64,000 nucleotides of DNA from Gillisia limnaea DSM 15749 (GCF_000243235.1 NZ_JH594606.1:3431709-3495708), one strand, 5' to 3'; positions 17,003 through 26,999 are shown, numbered from the stretch's first letter. A program made the numbers and translations. Notes: generated from the letters alone by a model not told the origin.

Positions 17003-17698
17003 TTATGGTTTCCTGAAAATAAATCCGGTATTATGAATATTCTCAATCTTAATCAATGGTTCCTTTACAAGATATTTTCTTAATCGGGAAACAAATACAT
17101 TTAGACTTCTTCGTGTAAAATAATCATTTGTCCCCCAAATGTTTTTCAATAATTCCTTATGTGTACAAATTTCATTTGGTTTCAAAACGAAATATCTTAA
17201 CAACTCATTTTCCCTGGAAGTTAAGGATACCTTGGATTTTCCATATTCCAAAGTTTGCATGTATGGTTTATAAGAATATTTTCCAAGATGGATCTCTTCT
17301 TTATCTGAAATTTCTATTTCCTGATGAGAAAGGTTTTTCAACAAAATATTAATCCGTATTACAAGCTCTTCCTCATCTATTGGTTTTTTAAGATAATCTT
17401 CCGCACCTTTAGAAAATCCTTTCAAAACATCAATTTTAAGAGATTTTGCGCTAAGAAATATGAATGGAATTTCCGGATAAATAAGTTTCATCTTTTCAGC
17501 CAATGTAAAACCATCCATTTCTGGCATCATAACATCCAGCACGGCAAGATCAAATTTTTCCTTTTCCAATTTTTGTATAGCTAGGTTTCCATTTTTTGCC
17601 CAGGTTATACCAAATCCCTTTAGTTGGAGATATTCTGTAAGCAAATATCCTAATGAATCATCATCTTCAACCAGTAGAATGTTCTTTTTGTTTTCCAT
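17003..17698 (-). CDS. OmpR-family response regulator (orphan)
   Basis: 231 residues from ATG 17698 (MENKKNILLVEDDD); an in-frame upstream ATG at 17737 would add 13 residues before the conserved receiver start and is unlikely. The receiver domain at 5-120 has the acidic pocket EDDD (11-14), phospho-acceptor Asp55 (VLDVMMPEMDG) and the conserved K-P (YLKKPID, about 105-106). The C-terminal winged helix at about 135-231 carries LTSRENELLRYFV and the recognition-helix region RRSLNVFVSRLRKYL. No histidine kinase is adjacent. It is divergent from the VCBS operon, whose upstream region carries direct repeats that could be its binding sites. Confidence 0.93.
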   Translation of the reverse strand: MENKKNILLVEDDDSLGYLLTEYLQLKGFGITWAKNGNLAIQKLEKEKFDLAVLDVMMPEMDGFTLAEKMKLIYPEIPFIFLSAKSLKIDVLKGFSKGAEDYLKKPIDEEELVIRINILLKNLSHQEIEISDKEEIHLGKYSYKPYMQTLEYGKSKVSLTSRENELLRYFVLKPNEICTHKELLKNIWGTNDYFTRRSLNVFVSRLRKYLVKEPLIKIENIHNTGFIFRKP

Positions 17699-18094
17699 AG
17701 TACTGTAAAGGTATTTTGAATTATAAACAATCACCATTTTTTAGTCATTAATTAAGCTATTGTATCATTTTTTGCTAATTACTCGCTTAGAATCTAGTGC
17801 ATAATAGAATACTATCTTTTCTTAATCTTTCCTAGTGTTAATTAATCTTTCATTAATACTTTTTAATTAGTCTTTGCTCCTGACTCTTCAATATTGTACT
17901 ATTTTAGACTGGTATTTCTAAAAAAACGAATACCTCTCTAATGTAGTTAAGAAAATATTAAAATGTCTTTCTCATCCCATTTAAAACTTATAATTTCGAA
18001 GTTGTAATTATTTTTATCTACATCAGAGTTAAGTCAGACAATGCTTTTACCTTCAGTCCCAAAAAATTAATATCAGTTATATTATTTAAAACCA
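17699..18094. other. 396-bp divergent intergenic region between response regulator and VCBS operon
   Basis: AT-rich with no ORF of note. Contains direct repeats of TTAATCTTTC at 17822 and 17842 and a weaker copy near 17863, and a small GGTATT/AATACC stem at 17911-17934. No exact TAnnTTTG box was found for either gene; TAATTTCG near 17990 is a one-mismatch candidate. Confidence 0.5.
17822..17877. promoter_or_regulatory. Direct repeats, candidate response-regulator binding sites
   Basis: TTAATCTTTC occurs at 17822-17831 and 17842-17851, exactly 20 bp apart, with a degenerate third copy (TTAATTAGTCTTTG) starting at 17863. A two-helical-turn spacing suits tandem binding of an OmpR-type dimer. 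Confidence 0.4.
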
Positions 18095-21000
18095 ATGAAT
18101 TTGAAATTACCTCGAAATATTTTCACATTTTCTCTTCTTGTTTCACTATTTGCTTCCTGTGAATCCAATAAAAAAGAATCAAAGGAAGAATTAGTTGTGG
18201 AGGACAAAAACACTTTATTTACCCTTATGTCTCCCGAGGAAACCGGGTTAGATTTTATTAATGAAGTCGTAAACCAGAAGGATTTTAATATTTTTAAATA
18301 CAGGAATTTTTATAATGGGGGTGGTGTTGCAATTGGAGATATTAATAATGATGGGCTTCCTGATATATATCTAACGGCTAATATGGGGCCTAATAAATTA
18401 TTTTTAAATAAGGGAGATTTTGAATTTGAAGATATTACTGAAAAGGCAGGGGTAGCCGGTAATAAGCCATGGGCTACCGGGGTGAATATGGTGGATATCA
18501 ATAATGATGGTTTACTTGATATATATGTGAGTAACGCGGGAAATATGCAAGGGAATAATCACGATAATGATCTTTATATTAATAATGGTGATCTTACCTT
18601 TACCGAAAGTGCAGAAAAATATAATTTGGCTAAAACCGGATTTAGTACACACGCAACTTTTTTTGATTATGACCTGGATGGAGACCTGGATGTGTACATA
18701 TTAAACAACAGTAATATTCCAGTGAGCAGTCTGGGATATGCAGAACAAAGAGATGTAAGAGCGCAGGACTGGGAAGGGGTTCCTGAAATTTTTAGGGGAG
18801 TTGGTGATATGCTTTTGCGAAACGATAACGGAAAATTTGTAGATGTTAGTGAAGAGGCAAATATTTACGGAAGTTTAATCGGTTTTGGACTTGGCGTTGT
18901 AATTAGCGATATCAACAACGATCTTTATCCGGATATTTACGTGTCAAACGACTTTTATGAGCGGGATTACCTATATATCAATAATCAGGATGGAACCTTT
19001 ACGGAGGATATTATGAACTGGACCTCGCATTTAAGTCTTTCGGCGATGGGAGTTGATATGGCCGATATTAATAATGATGGAAATATTGATATTTTTATTA
19101 CAGACATGCTTCCGGAAGAAGATTCCAGGGTAAAATCTGTGATGGAATTTGAAGGTTATAATATCTTCAAATTAAAACAAAGCAAAGGGTTCTCTCAACA
19201 ATACATTCAAAATACGCTTCAACTTAATAACGGGAACAATTCCTTTTCTGAAATCGCTTATTTCAGTGGAGTGTCCGGTACAGATTGGAGTTGGGCAGGA
19301 TTGCTTTTTGATATGGATAATGATGGGTTTAGAGATATTTTTGTAACCAACGGAATTAATCATGATCTCACAGACATTGATTTTATAAACTTTTTCGCCA
19401 ATGAAATAATGCAAAAAATGGCATTAACAGGTAAAAAAGAAGCCATCGATTCCATAATTAATAAAATGCCGATTACTCCCATTCCCAATTATGCATACAA
19501 AAATCAAGGCAATTTAAAGTTTAAAAATTTGGCAAAAGAGTGGGGGCTTGGAACTCCAGGATTTTCAAATGGAATTGCGTATGGAGATTTGGATAACGAT
19601 GGAGATCTGGATATGGTGGTTAACAATGTTAATATGCAATCTTTCCTTTATAGAAATAATGCTGAAAAGTTTACAGAGAACAATTATCTTAAGATAAAAC
19701 TGGAAGGCAGTGAAAAAAATAGATTTGCTATTGGAAGTGTTGTAAAGCTCTATTATAACAATTCGGTTATATTGCAGGAACTCCAACCTTCCCGGGGTTT
19801 TCAGTCCTCTATGGATTATGTTTTGACCATAGGCCTGGGAACCTCAGATAAAATTGATTCTCTTAGGGTAATCTGGCCAGATAAAAGCACTCAACTACTT
19901 ACAGGTGTGAAAGTAAATCAACAGCTTGAATTAAGCCAGAAGGATGCTACTACAAATCAATATAAAATTCCGAGGCCATCAAATGAACCTTCCTTACTTC
20001 AGGAAATACAGGTAAAACAAGCAATTGCTCACGAAGAGAATACTTACAATGATTTTGATTACGAAGGACTTATTTTTAAAAAGATTTCCCAGGAAGGACC
20101 TAGTCTTTCTGTAGCTGATATCAACGGAAATGGGAATGAAGATATTTTTATAGGCGGGGGGAAAATGCAACCCGGAATTATTTACCTCAATTCCGGAAAT
20201 GGAAATTTGAAAATTACTTCTCAAAAAGCGTTAGAAGCCGATGCCGGTTTTGAAGATACTGCTTCTGCATTTTTCGATGCCAATGGTGATGGCCATTTGG
20301 ATTTAATAGTTGGTTCCGGGGGAAATCAGGTAGGAGAGGGAAAAACGTATGCTGCCAGGCTTTATTTAAACGATGGGAAAGGAAATTTCACCAGGTCATT
20401 GGTTGAATTACCGTCAACCTTTCACAATATTTCTGTGATCGCCCCTTATGACTTCGATGGAGATGGTGATATAGATATCTTTATTGGTTCACGGAGTGTG
20501 GTTGGCACCTACGGGATAGATCCGGACCATTTATTTTTGGAAAATAATGGGGATGGAACTTTTACAAATTCTACCGAACGCGTGGGATATGATCTTAAAA
20601 ATGCCGGCATGATTACAGATGCAATCTGGGCAGATATTGATAAAGACGGAATAAAAGACCTTATAACTGTTTCTGACTGGGGCTCGCCTATACTATTTAA
20701 AAATACAGGACGCAGACTTTCAAGACTTAAAACCGATTTGGATGAATTAACGGGATGGTGGAATACCATTGAAGTTGCAGATTTGGATGGAGATGGAAAT
20801 AATGATCTAATATTGGGAAACAGTGGGACTAATACGGCTTATAAAACTTCCGAAACGAATCCTATGAAAATTTGGATCAATGACTTTGATAATAACGGGA
20901 CAATAGAGCAAATCGTCACAAGGAATCTTGGTGGAAGGGATATGCCAATACACATGAAAAAGGAATTGACAACCCAATTATCATCCTTAAGAAAGCAAAA

Positions 21001-21466
21001 CCTTAAAGCAGCCGATTATGCCAGGCGTTCTATTCAGGAGTTATTTCCGGCAGATGTTATCGATAATTCAATTGTAAAAGAGTCGGTGATGGGAGAAACG
21101 ATCATTGCTGTAAATTTAGGAAACGGAAAATTTGAGACTAAAATTTTGCCGTCAAGGGTTCAGTTGTCCTGTGTTTGTGGGATTACCTGCACAGATGTTA
21201 ATGGAGACGGAATCTTAGATCTTATAATGGGAGGTAATAATTTCGAATTTAAACCTCAGTTCTCACGTCTCGATGCCAGCTACGGTAATGTTTTGCTTGG
21301 AGCGGGGAATATGGAATTTACCTGGCAGGATTACACTAAGAGTGGATTTGTTGTAAAAGATGAAATCAAGCATTTGAAGAAATTTCGAGATAAAAACGGA
21401 GACAGCTATATCATCACAGCTATTAACAATCAAAAACCTAAGGTATTTAAATTAAATGCAAAGTAA
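18095..21466 (+). CDS. VCBS/FG-GAP repeat lipoprotein with ASPIC/UnbV domain (first of pair)
   Basis: 1123 residues. Signal peptide with lipobox FASCES (Cys22). Two beta-propeller regions made of FG-GAP/VCBS-type repeats with calcium-binding DxNxDG cores (DINNDGLPDIY, DLDGDLDVY, DFDGDGDIDIF and others) flank an ASPIC/UnbV domain at about 528-615 (FAIGSVVKLYY, GFQSSMDY, VIWPDKS). This is the CRTAC1-like family, common in SusCD loci of Flavobacteriia, of no proven function; a surface or periplasmic glycan- or protein-binding role is usually assumed. The next gene overlaps its end by 11 bp and encodes a paralogue, so the two products are probably made together. Confidence 0.92.
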   Translation: MNLKLPRNIFTFSLLVSLFASCESNKKESKEELVVEDKNTLFTLMSPEETGLDFINEVVNQKDFNIFKYRNFYNGGGVAIGDINNDGLPDIYLTANMGPNKLFLNKGDFEFEDITEKAGVAGNKPWATGVNMVDINNDGLLDIYVSNAGNMQGNNHDNDLYINNGDLTFTESAEKYNLAKTGFSTHATFFDYDLDGDLDVYILNNSNIPVSSLGYAEQRDVRAQDWEGVPEIFRGVGDMLLRNDNGKFVDVSEEANIYGSLIGFGLGVVISDINNDLYPDIYVSNDFYERDYLYINNQDGTFTEDIMNWTSHLSLSAMGVDMADINNDGNIDIFITDMLPEEDSRVKSVMEFEGYNIFKLKQSKGFSQQYIQNTLQLNNGNNSFSEIAYFSGVSGTDWSWAGLLFDMDNDGFRDIFVTNGINHDLTDIDFINFFANEIMQKMALTGKKEAIDSIINKMPITPIPNYAYKNQGNLKFKNLAKEWGLGTPGFSNGIAYGDLDNDGDLDMVVNNVNMQSFLYRNNAEKFTENNYLKIKLEGSEKNRFAIGSVVKLYYNNSVILQELQPSRGFQSSMDYVLTIGLGTSDKIDSLRVIWPDKSTQLLTGVKVNQQLELSQKDATTNQYKIPRPSNEPSLLQEIQVKQAIAHEENTYNDFDYEGLIFKKISQEGPSLSVADINGNGNEDIFIGGGKMQPGIIYLNSGNGNLKITSQKALEADAGFEDTASAFFDANGDGHLDLIVGSGGNQVGEGKTYAARLYLNDGKGNFTRSLVELPSTFHNISVIAPYDFDGDGDIDIFIGSRSVVGTYGIDPDHLFLENNGDGTFTNSTERVGYDLKNAGMITDAIWADIDKDGIKDLITVSDWGSPILFKNTGRRLSRLKTDLDELTGWWNTIEVADLDGDGNNDLILGNSGTNTAYKTSETNPMKIWINDFDNNGTIEQIVTRNLGGRDMPIHMKKELTTQLSSLRKQNLKAADYARRSIQELFPADVIDNSIVKESVMGETIIAVNLGNGKFETKILPSRVQLSCVCGITCTDVNGDGILDLIMGGNNFEFKPQFSRLDASYGNVLLGAGNMEFTWQDYTKSGFVVKDEIKHLKKFRDKNGDSYIITAINNQKPKVFKLNAK

Positions 21467-24400
21467 ATATTTCATCATTGTATTGATTTCTCTGCTATAT
21501 AGTTGCGGAGAGAAGGAAAGTTATTTATTTGAGGATCTACCAGCCAATAAATCTGGAATTTCATTTGCCAATATTCTTACTGAATCTGAAGATCAGAATA
21601 TATTGGATTACATGTATTTCTACAATGGGGGTGGGGTTTCTATTGGAGATATCAACAATGACGGATTACCGGATATTTTCTTTTCTGGAAATCAGGTTAA
21701 GAATAAATTGTATTTGAATAAAGGCAATCTTGAATTTGAAGATATTTCAGAAAAAGCTAATATTACCGGAAACAGTACCTGGAATACAGGGGTAACCATG
21801 GCCGATGTTAATGGAGATGGCCTCCTGGATATTTATGTATGCGCGGTGGTTGGAATTAACGGTTTTAATGGTCATAATGAATTATTTATCAATAACGGAG
21901 ATGGAACCTTTACAGAAAGCGCTAAACAATATGGGTTAGATTTCGAATCTTTCAGTTCTTCTGCTGTTTTTTTTGATTATGATCTGGATGGTGATCTGGA
22001 TTTATATTTATTGAATCATGCAATCCACACGCAGGAATCCTATGGACGAGCCGATTTGAGAAATATGCGTACATATGCTACCGGAGATAAACTTTTGAGA
22101 AATGACGGAGGTTCATTTACCGATGTGAGTGAAGAAGCGGGAATTTTTGGAGGAGTTAATGGGTATGGGCTTGGCATTTCTGTTGCAGATTTCAATCAGG
22201 ATGGCTGGCCGGATATCTATGTAGGGAACGATTTCCACGAAGATGATTATTATTACATCAATAATCAAGACGGGACCTTTACAGAAAGTTTAAAGGAATA
22301 CTTTGGACACACAAGTAAATTCTCTATGGGAAATGATGTTGCAGATTTAAACCACGATGGCTACCCGGATATTATTACGCTAGATATGCTTGCTGAAGAT
22401 GAAAAGGTTTTAAAAGCTTCAGAAGGAGATGAAAATACACAAATGTTAGAGATGAGAACTGAGCGTTTCGGGTACCATTATCAATATCCGCGAAATATGC
22501 TTCAGATTAATCAAAACGGGCAATTCTTTTCTGAAATCGGGCTGCTTAGCGGAATTGAAGCAACTGACTGGAGTTGGGGCGCATTATTTGCAGATTATAA
22601 TCTGGACGGGGAACAGGATCTTTTTATCTCCAACGGAATTCCTAAACGACCCAACGATTTAGACTATATTAAGTTTCTTTCCAATGACCAGATCCGAAAA
22701 AAAATTAATAACACGAACCTTGTAGATAAGGAAGCATTGGCCTTAATGCCTTCCGGAAATGTTCATAATTTTATTTTTAAAGGGGGAAGAGATTTAAAAT
22801 TTGAGGATAAGTCCGGGAAATGGATCCGGAAGGACACAATAATTTCTACCGGAGTAGCATACGGGGATTTGGATAATGATGGTGATCTTGATATTGTTAC
22901 CAATAATATTAATGGGTCGGCAACCTTATATATCAATAAATCAAAAAACAGGAATTATCTTAAACTGAATTTTAAATATAAAAAACAGAATGTATTTGGG
23001 TTTGGTACTAAAGTTTTTTCATATTCAAATGGAACCTTACAGTTTAAAGAACTTTTTCCCTATAAAGGCTTTCAGTCCTCTTCAGAGCCAATTATTCATT
23101 TTGGTTACGGAACTGTCTCTAAGGTTGACTCCCTTGTAATTGTTTGGCCGGATAAATCCTATGAAACTTTAAGAAACATTCGTGTAAATCAAACTTTGGT
23201 TATTACACCAGGTATGAGTGAAGGAATTTATGAATTCAGCCCAGAAAAAAAATCACGGGTATTATTTGAAAAGATAAAAGGTAATTTAGGAATAGATTAT
23301 ACCCATAAGGAGGATAATTATTTAGATTTTAATGCGCAGAAACTTATTCCTTATAAAATTTCCGATCGTGGTCCGGCGACTGCCGTTGGGGATTTAAATT
23401 CGAATGGAAAAAGTGATATTTACTTTGGAAGTTCAAAATTTTTCCCTTCTGCAATTTATGAACAAAACGACACTTCCTTTGTATTGAAAAGCCCTGCGGC
23501 CATAGTTAAAGATTCTGTAAATGAAGATGTATCTGCAGTGATTGGAGATTTTAATAATAGTGGTGAAAACGATCTGGTAATTGGTACTGCCGGTGGTAAT
23601 TTTTACGGCAAGGCCAAACCTTTGCTAGATAAATTTTTCCTTAAAAAGGATTCGTTATTTATAGAGAGTACGCTTCCGGTTATGTATGAAAATTCTTCAG
23701 TAATTCGGGCAAATGATTTTGATAAGGATGGTGATCTCGATTTATTTATTGGAAGCAATGCCGTTTCTTATGATTTTGGAAACATACCAACGTCTTATTT
23801 ATTGACTAATTCTAACGGGAATTTTTCTGTTGTGAATAACGATGAACTTTCAAAAACAGGAATGGTTACAGATGCCGTCTGGACAGATTTTGACAATGAT
23901 GGATGGGATGACCTTATTGTTGTGGGTGAATGGATGTCACCAACTTTTTTTAAGAATAATAAGGGGAAACTCGAGAAAATTTCGGTTTCATCATCTAAAT
24001 TAAACGGCCTTTGGCAGGCAATAATTCCATTTGATATTGATAATGACGGTGATATTGATTATATTTTAGGAAACTGGGGAACAAATACCAGGTTTGAGGC
24101 ATCGGAAAAATTTCCATTACGTATGTATTATGATGATTTTGATACCAATGGCTCAACAGAAACTATTCTTGCTTCTAATAAAAACGGAGAATATTACACG
24201 CTGGAAGGCCTGGATGAACTTTCTGGTCAAATGAGTTCTTTAATGCGAAAGAAGTTTACCCACTACAAATCATTCGCAGGAAAAACGGTGGAAGAGGTAT
24301 TTTCCCGGGATTTATTAAATAAGGCAAAATTATTGGAAGTGCATGTTTTGGAATCCGGTTATTTAAAAAATGAAAATGGTTCTTTTACTTTTGTTCCTTT

Positions 24401-24734
24401 TGATTCCAGTTTACAGGTTTCTCCTTTAACGGCTTTCGTTGAATACGATTTTGATAATGATGGTAAAAAAGATATCCTTGCTGCTGGAAACTACTTCGGA
24501 GTTAAACCTTATCACGGAAGATTTGATTCGTTTCCTGGAGCACTAATTAAAAATGAAAAAGAAATTATATCCGGACATCTTTTAGGATTAAATCTTCAAA
24601 ATAAATCTGTTCGGCATTTGAATATTATTGAAGTCAATAATCAAAAATATTTGCTGGTTACTATAAATAATGGTAAGGCAGAAGTATACGGCTTAAAAAA
24701 CTATAAAAAATCAATTGATAATGAATCGATTTAA
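21456..24734 (+). CDS. VCBS/FG-GAP repeat lipoprotein with ASPIC/UnbV domain (second of pair)
   Basis: 1092 residues. Lipobox YSCGEK at Cys17. Same architecture as the upstream gene: propeller repeats with DINNDGLPDIF, DVNGDGLLDIY and DYDLDGDLDLY; an ASPIC/UnbV domain at about 500-585 (VFGFGTKVFSY, GFQSSSEP, VVWPDKSYE); then a second propeller. It begins inside the stop region of the first VCBS gene (11 bp overlap), and the haloperoxidase ATG at 24721 lies inside its own end, so translation is likely coupled through all three. The two VCBS proteins are diverged paralogues, not a recent duplication. Function unknown; lipid-anchored outside the cytoplasm. Confidence 0.92.
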   Translation: MQSKYFIIVLISLLYSCGEKESYLFEDLPANKSGISFANILTESEDQNILDYMYFYNGGGVSIGDINNDGLPDIFFSGNQVKNKLYLNKGNLEFEDISEKANITGNSTWNTGVTMADVNGDGLLDIYVCAVVGINGFNGHNELFINNGDGTFTESAKQYGLDFESFSSSAVFFDYDLDGDLDLYLLNHAIHTQESYGRADLRNMRTYATGDKLLRNDGGSFTDVSEEAGIFGGVNGYGLGISVADFNQDGWPDIYVGNDFHEDDYYYINNQDGTFTESLKEYFGHTSKFSMGNDVADLNHDGYPDIITLDMLAEDEKVLKASEGDENTQMLEMRTERFGYHYQYPRNMLQINQNGQFFSEIGLLSGIEATDWSWGALFADYNLDGEQDLFISNGIPKRPNDLDYIKFLSNDQIRKKINNTNLVDKEALALMPSGNVHNFIFKGGRDLKFEDKSGKWIRKDTIISTGVAYGDLDNDGDLDIVTNNINGSATLYINKSKNRNYLKLNFKYKKQNVFGFGTKVFSYSNGTLQFKELFPYKGFQSSSEPIIHFGYGTVSKVDSLVIVWPDKSYETLRNIRVNQTLVITPGMSEGIYEFSPEKKSRVLFEKIKGNLGIDYTHKEDNYLDFNAQKLIPYKISDRGPATAVGDLNSNGKSDIYFGSSKFFPSAIYEQNDTSFVLKSPAAIVKDSVNEDVSAVIGDFNNSGENDLVIGTAGGNFYGKAKPLLDKFFLKKDSLFIESTLPVMYENSSVIRANDFDKDGDLDLFIGSNAVSYDFGNIPTSYLLTNSNGNFSVVNNDELSKTGMVTDAVWTDFDNDGWDDLIVVGEWMSPTFFKNNKGKLEKISVSSSKLNGLWQAIIPFDIDNDGDIDYILGNWGTNTRFEASEKFPLRMYYDDFDTNGSTETILASNKNGEYYTLEGLDELSGQMSSLMRKKFTHYKSFAGKTVEEVFSRDLLNKAKLLEVHVLESGYLKNENGSFTFVPFDSSLQVSPLTAFVEYDFDNDGKKDILAAGNYFGVKPYHGRFDSFPGALIKNEKEIISGHLLGLNLQNKSVRHLNIIEVNNQKYLLVTINNGKAEVYGLKNYKKSIDNESI

Positions 24735-26073
24735 ATTCACATTGTTTTTTGCTACGTTGATACTGTTTTCTTGTAATAAGGAGGAGCAATATGCAGAGGT
24801 ATCGGCAGAGGAATTGCACGCATCCGTAGATCAGGTGACCAATATCATGGTTCACGATATATTTTCACCTCCGGTTGCAAGTAGAATATATGCATATGCC
24901 AATGTCGCTGCATATGAAATCGTAGCCCAGTCCAGTTCAAATTACAATTCGCTTGCGGGCCAGTTAAATGGACTGGATTCTATTCCGAAACCAAAGCGAA
25001 CATCTCATTTAAATTACAGGATGTCCGCGCTTATTGCACATATTGAAATAAGCCAATATCTTATTTTCTCTGAAGATAAGATGATTCAATATAAGGATAG
25101 CTTATATTCAAATTGGAAGAAAACGAATTCACAAGAATTTGAAAGCTCTATGGCCTATGCAACAGAAGTTGTTGACCACATAAAATCCTGGATGGATAAA
25201 GATAATTATAAACAAACCCGCACCATGCCTAAATTTACAGTGCAAAGCGATAATCCGGAAAGATGGCAACCAACGCCACCTTCCTATATGGATGGGATTG
25301 AGCCTCATTGGGACAAGATTCGACCTTTTATAATGGATACTGCAAGTCAATTTCGCCCAATACCACCTCCGGAGTTTTCAATGGAAAAAGGCAGCAAATT
25401 TCACGATGAATTAATGGAGGTATATACCATAAAAAATAAAATGGTTGAAGATGGGGATGAGAGTGAAGAATTACAAATCGCTCAATTCTGGGATTGTAAT
25501 CCCTATGTTTCTGTAACCCGGGGACATCTTATGTTTGCAACTAAAAAAATCACCCCTGGTGGTCACTGGATGGGAATTACTAAAATAGCCAGTAAGAAAG
25601 CCGCCGCCGATTTTGAAGAATCTGTTTATGCCTATACAAAAACCTCTCTTGCAATTGCAGATGGTTTTATAAGCTGTTGGGAGGAAAAATACAGAAGTAA
25701 TCTTGTACGTCCGGAAACGCTCATCACAAAATATATAGATGAAAATTGGGCACCCGTGTTACAAACTCCACCTTTTCCTGAATATTCCAGCGGACATTCG
25801 GTTATTTCCGGTGCTGCTGCTAAAGCTCTTACACACATTTTTGGCGAAAACTTTAGTTTTAGCGATGATACAGAAGTTATTTATGGATTGCCGGTTAGAG
25901 AATTCCAGTCATTTAACCACGCCGCCCAGGAGGCGGCTATGAGTAGGATGTACGGTGGAATTCATTATCGTTCGGCTGTTGAGGTAGGAATGGACCAGGG
26001 GGCAAAACTAGGAGATTACCTGGTAAATACCCTTAAAATGAAAAATTCTAAAGATCCAATTGCTGCTAATTAA
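24721..26073 (+). CDS. Vanadium-dependent haloperoxidase-like (PAP2 superfamily) lipoprotein
   Basis: 450 residues from ATG 24721; a TTG two codons earlier is a less likely start. Signal peptide with lipobox FSCNK. The C-terminal half has the vanadate/phosphate-binding set of the vanadium chloroperoxidase/PAP2 fold: RPETLI (about 330), PEYSSGHSVISG (about 355) and SRMYGGIHYRSAVEVG (about 410). The family includes haloperoxidases and acid phosphatases, and halide use cannot be deduced from these motifs alone. It overlaps the upstream VCBS gene by 14 bp and is followed 4 bp later by the next gene, so it belongs to a four-gene operon. Periplasmic or surface location is inferred from the lipobox. 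Confidence 0.9.
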   Translation: MNRFKFTLFFATLILFSCNKEEQYAEVSAEELHASVDQVTNIMVHDIFSPPVASRIYAYANVAAYEIVAQSSSNYNSLAGQLNGLDSIPKPKRTSHLNYRMSALIAHIEISQYLIFSEDKMIQYKDSLYSNWKKTNSQEFESSMAYATEVVDHIKSWMDKDNYKQTRTMPKFTVQSDNPERWQPTPPSYMDGIEPHWDKIRPFIMDTASQFRPIPPPEFSMEKGSKFHDELMEVYTIKNKMVEDGDESEELQIAQFWDCNPYVSVTRGHLMFATKKITPGGHWMGITKIASKKAAADFEESVYAYTKTSLAIADGFISCWEEKYRSNLVRPETLITKYIDENWAPVLQTPPFPEYSSGHSVISGAAAKALTHIFGENFSFSDDTEVIYGLPVREFQSFNHAAQEAAMSRMYGGIHYRSAVEVGMDQGAKLGDYLVNTLKMKNSKDPIAAN

Positions 26074-26077
26074 ACGT

Positions 26078-26992
26078 ATGAAAAAATTAACTGTAGTTTT
26101 TTTAAGTCTGGTTGTCATTGGATTAAGTTGGTTTCTGTTTATTAAGGAATTTGATCACCAGTTTAGATTTAAAACTAAATATGGATCTGGGGCTGTGTAT
26201 CATGAAATTCTTAATATTGATAAATTCAGTGCAGATGATCCTAATTCTAATGTTCAAACTCTGGAAAAAGAGCCTTTTAAGAATGTAGTGCAGCAGGTTG
26301 ATCTTCACAATGGAAATCATCTTATTCTCGATTGGAATTTTGATTTTGTAAACGATTCTGTAACTCAGGTAACGGTGAATACTTTAGATAAAAAAAATAG
26401 TCTACAGCACCGGTTGGAGATCTTAAATCCGTTCGCCAGAAGTGAGAAAATAGCGATACTTAAAACAAATTTGAATGCCATTAATACTAAAATTAACACG
26501 CATCAAAATTATTACAAAATCACTTTAAAAGATACCGCTTCCAATCCGGCATTTAATTGTGCCTGTATCACTTCCACCACGACAATTGAAAAAAAGGCAA
26601 CAGCGATGATGGCTACAATAGACAAATTGGAGGAATTTATTGAAAGTTATGAGCTTAAACTCGAAGGGTATCCAATGTTAAAAGTAACTTCCTGGAATCT
26701 GGAAACCAATGAGATCACCTTCGATTTTTGTTTTCCAATAAACACCAAAAAAGGTCTTACCGCCGTTGAACCAATCCGATTAAAGCGAATAGATTCAAAA
26801 CCATCTTTAGAAGCTGTTTTTAACGGTAATTACAGATTATCTCACTTAACTTGGCTGGATCTATTGGAAAAAGCAAAAAGAGAAAACATCGCAGTTGAAA
26901 ATCTTCCGCTGGAAATATTTTATAGCAACCCAAGGATGGGAGGGGAGGCCATGGAATGGAAAGCGGTAGTCTTTATGCCACTGAAAAAATAA
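26078..26992 (+). CDS. Membrane-anchored two-domain protein, SRPBCC-like plus GyrI-like effector-binding domain
   Basis: 304 residues from ATG 26078 (MKKLTVVFLSLVV); an in-frame TTG at 26060 inside the previous gene is rejected. One N-terminal membrane helix (about 3-22). Residues 30-160 resemble the START/polyketide-cyclase (SRPBCC) arrangement, though weakly. Residues 190-304 look like a GyrI-like/effector-binding domain: YPMLKVTSWN, FDFCFPI, VFNGNYRLSHLTWLDLLEKAKRE and a closing EWKAVVFMPL. No DNA-binding part, so a small-molecule binder on the outer face of the inner membrane is suggested. Last gene of the VCBS/haloperoxidase operon; its stop lies 8 bp from the convergent lipid-kinase gene. 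Domain calls are by eye. Confidence 0.7.
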   Translation: MKKLTVVFLSLVVIGLSWFLFIKEFDHQFRFKTKYGSGAVYHEILNIDKFSADDPNSNVQTLEKEPFKNVVQQVDLHNGNHLILDWNFDFVNDSVTQVTVNTLDKKNSLQHRLEILNPFARSEKIAILKTNLNAINTKINTHQNYYKITLKDTASNPAFNCACITSTTTIEKKATAMMATIDKLEEFIESYELKLEGYPMLKVTSWNLETNEITFDFCFPINTKKGLTAVEPIRLKRIDSKPSLEAVFNGNYRLSHLTWLDLLEKAKRENIAVENLPLEIFYSNPRMGGEAMEWKAVVFMPLKK

Positions 26993-26999
26993 ACAACAC

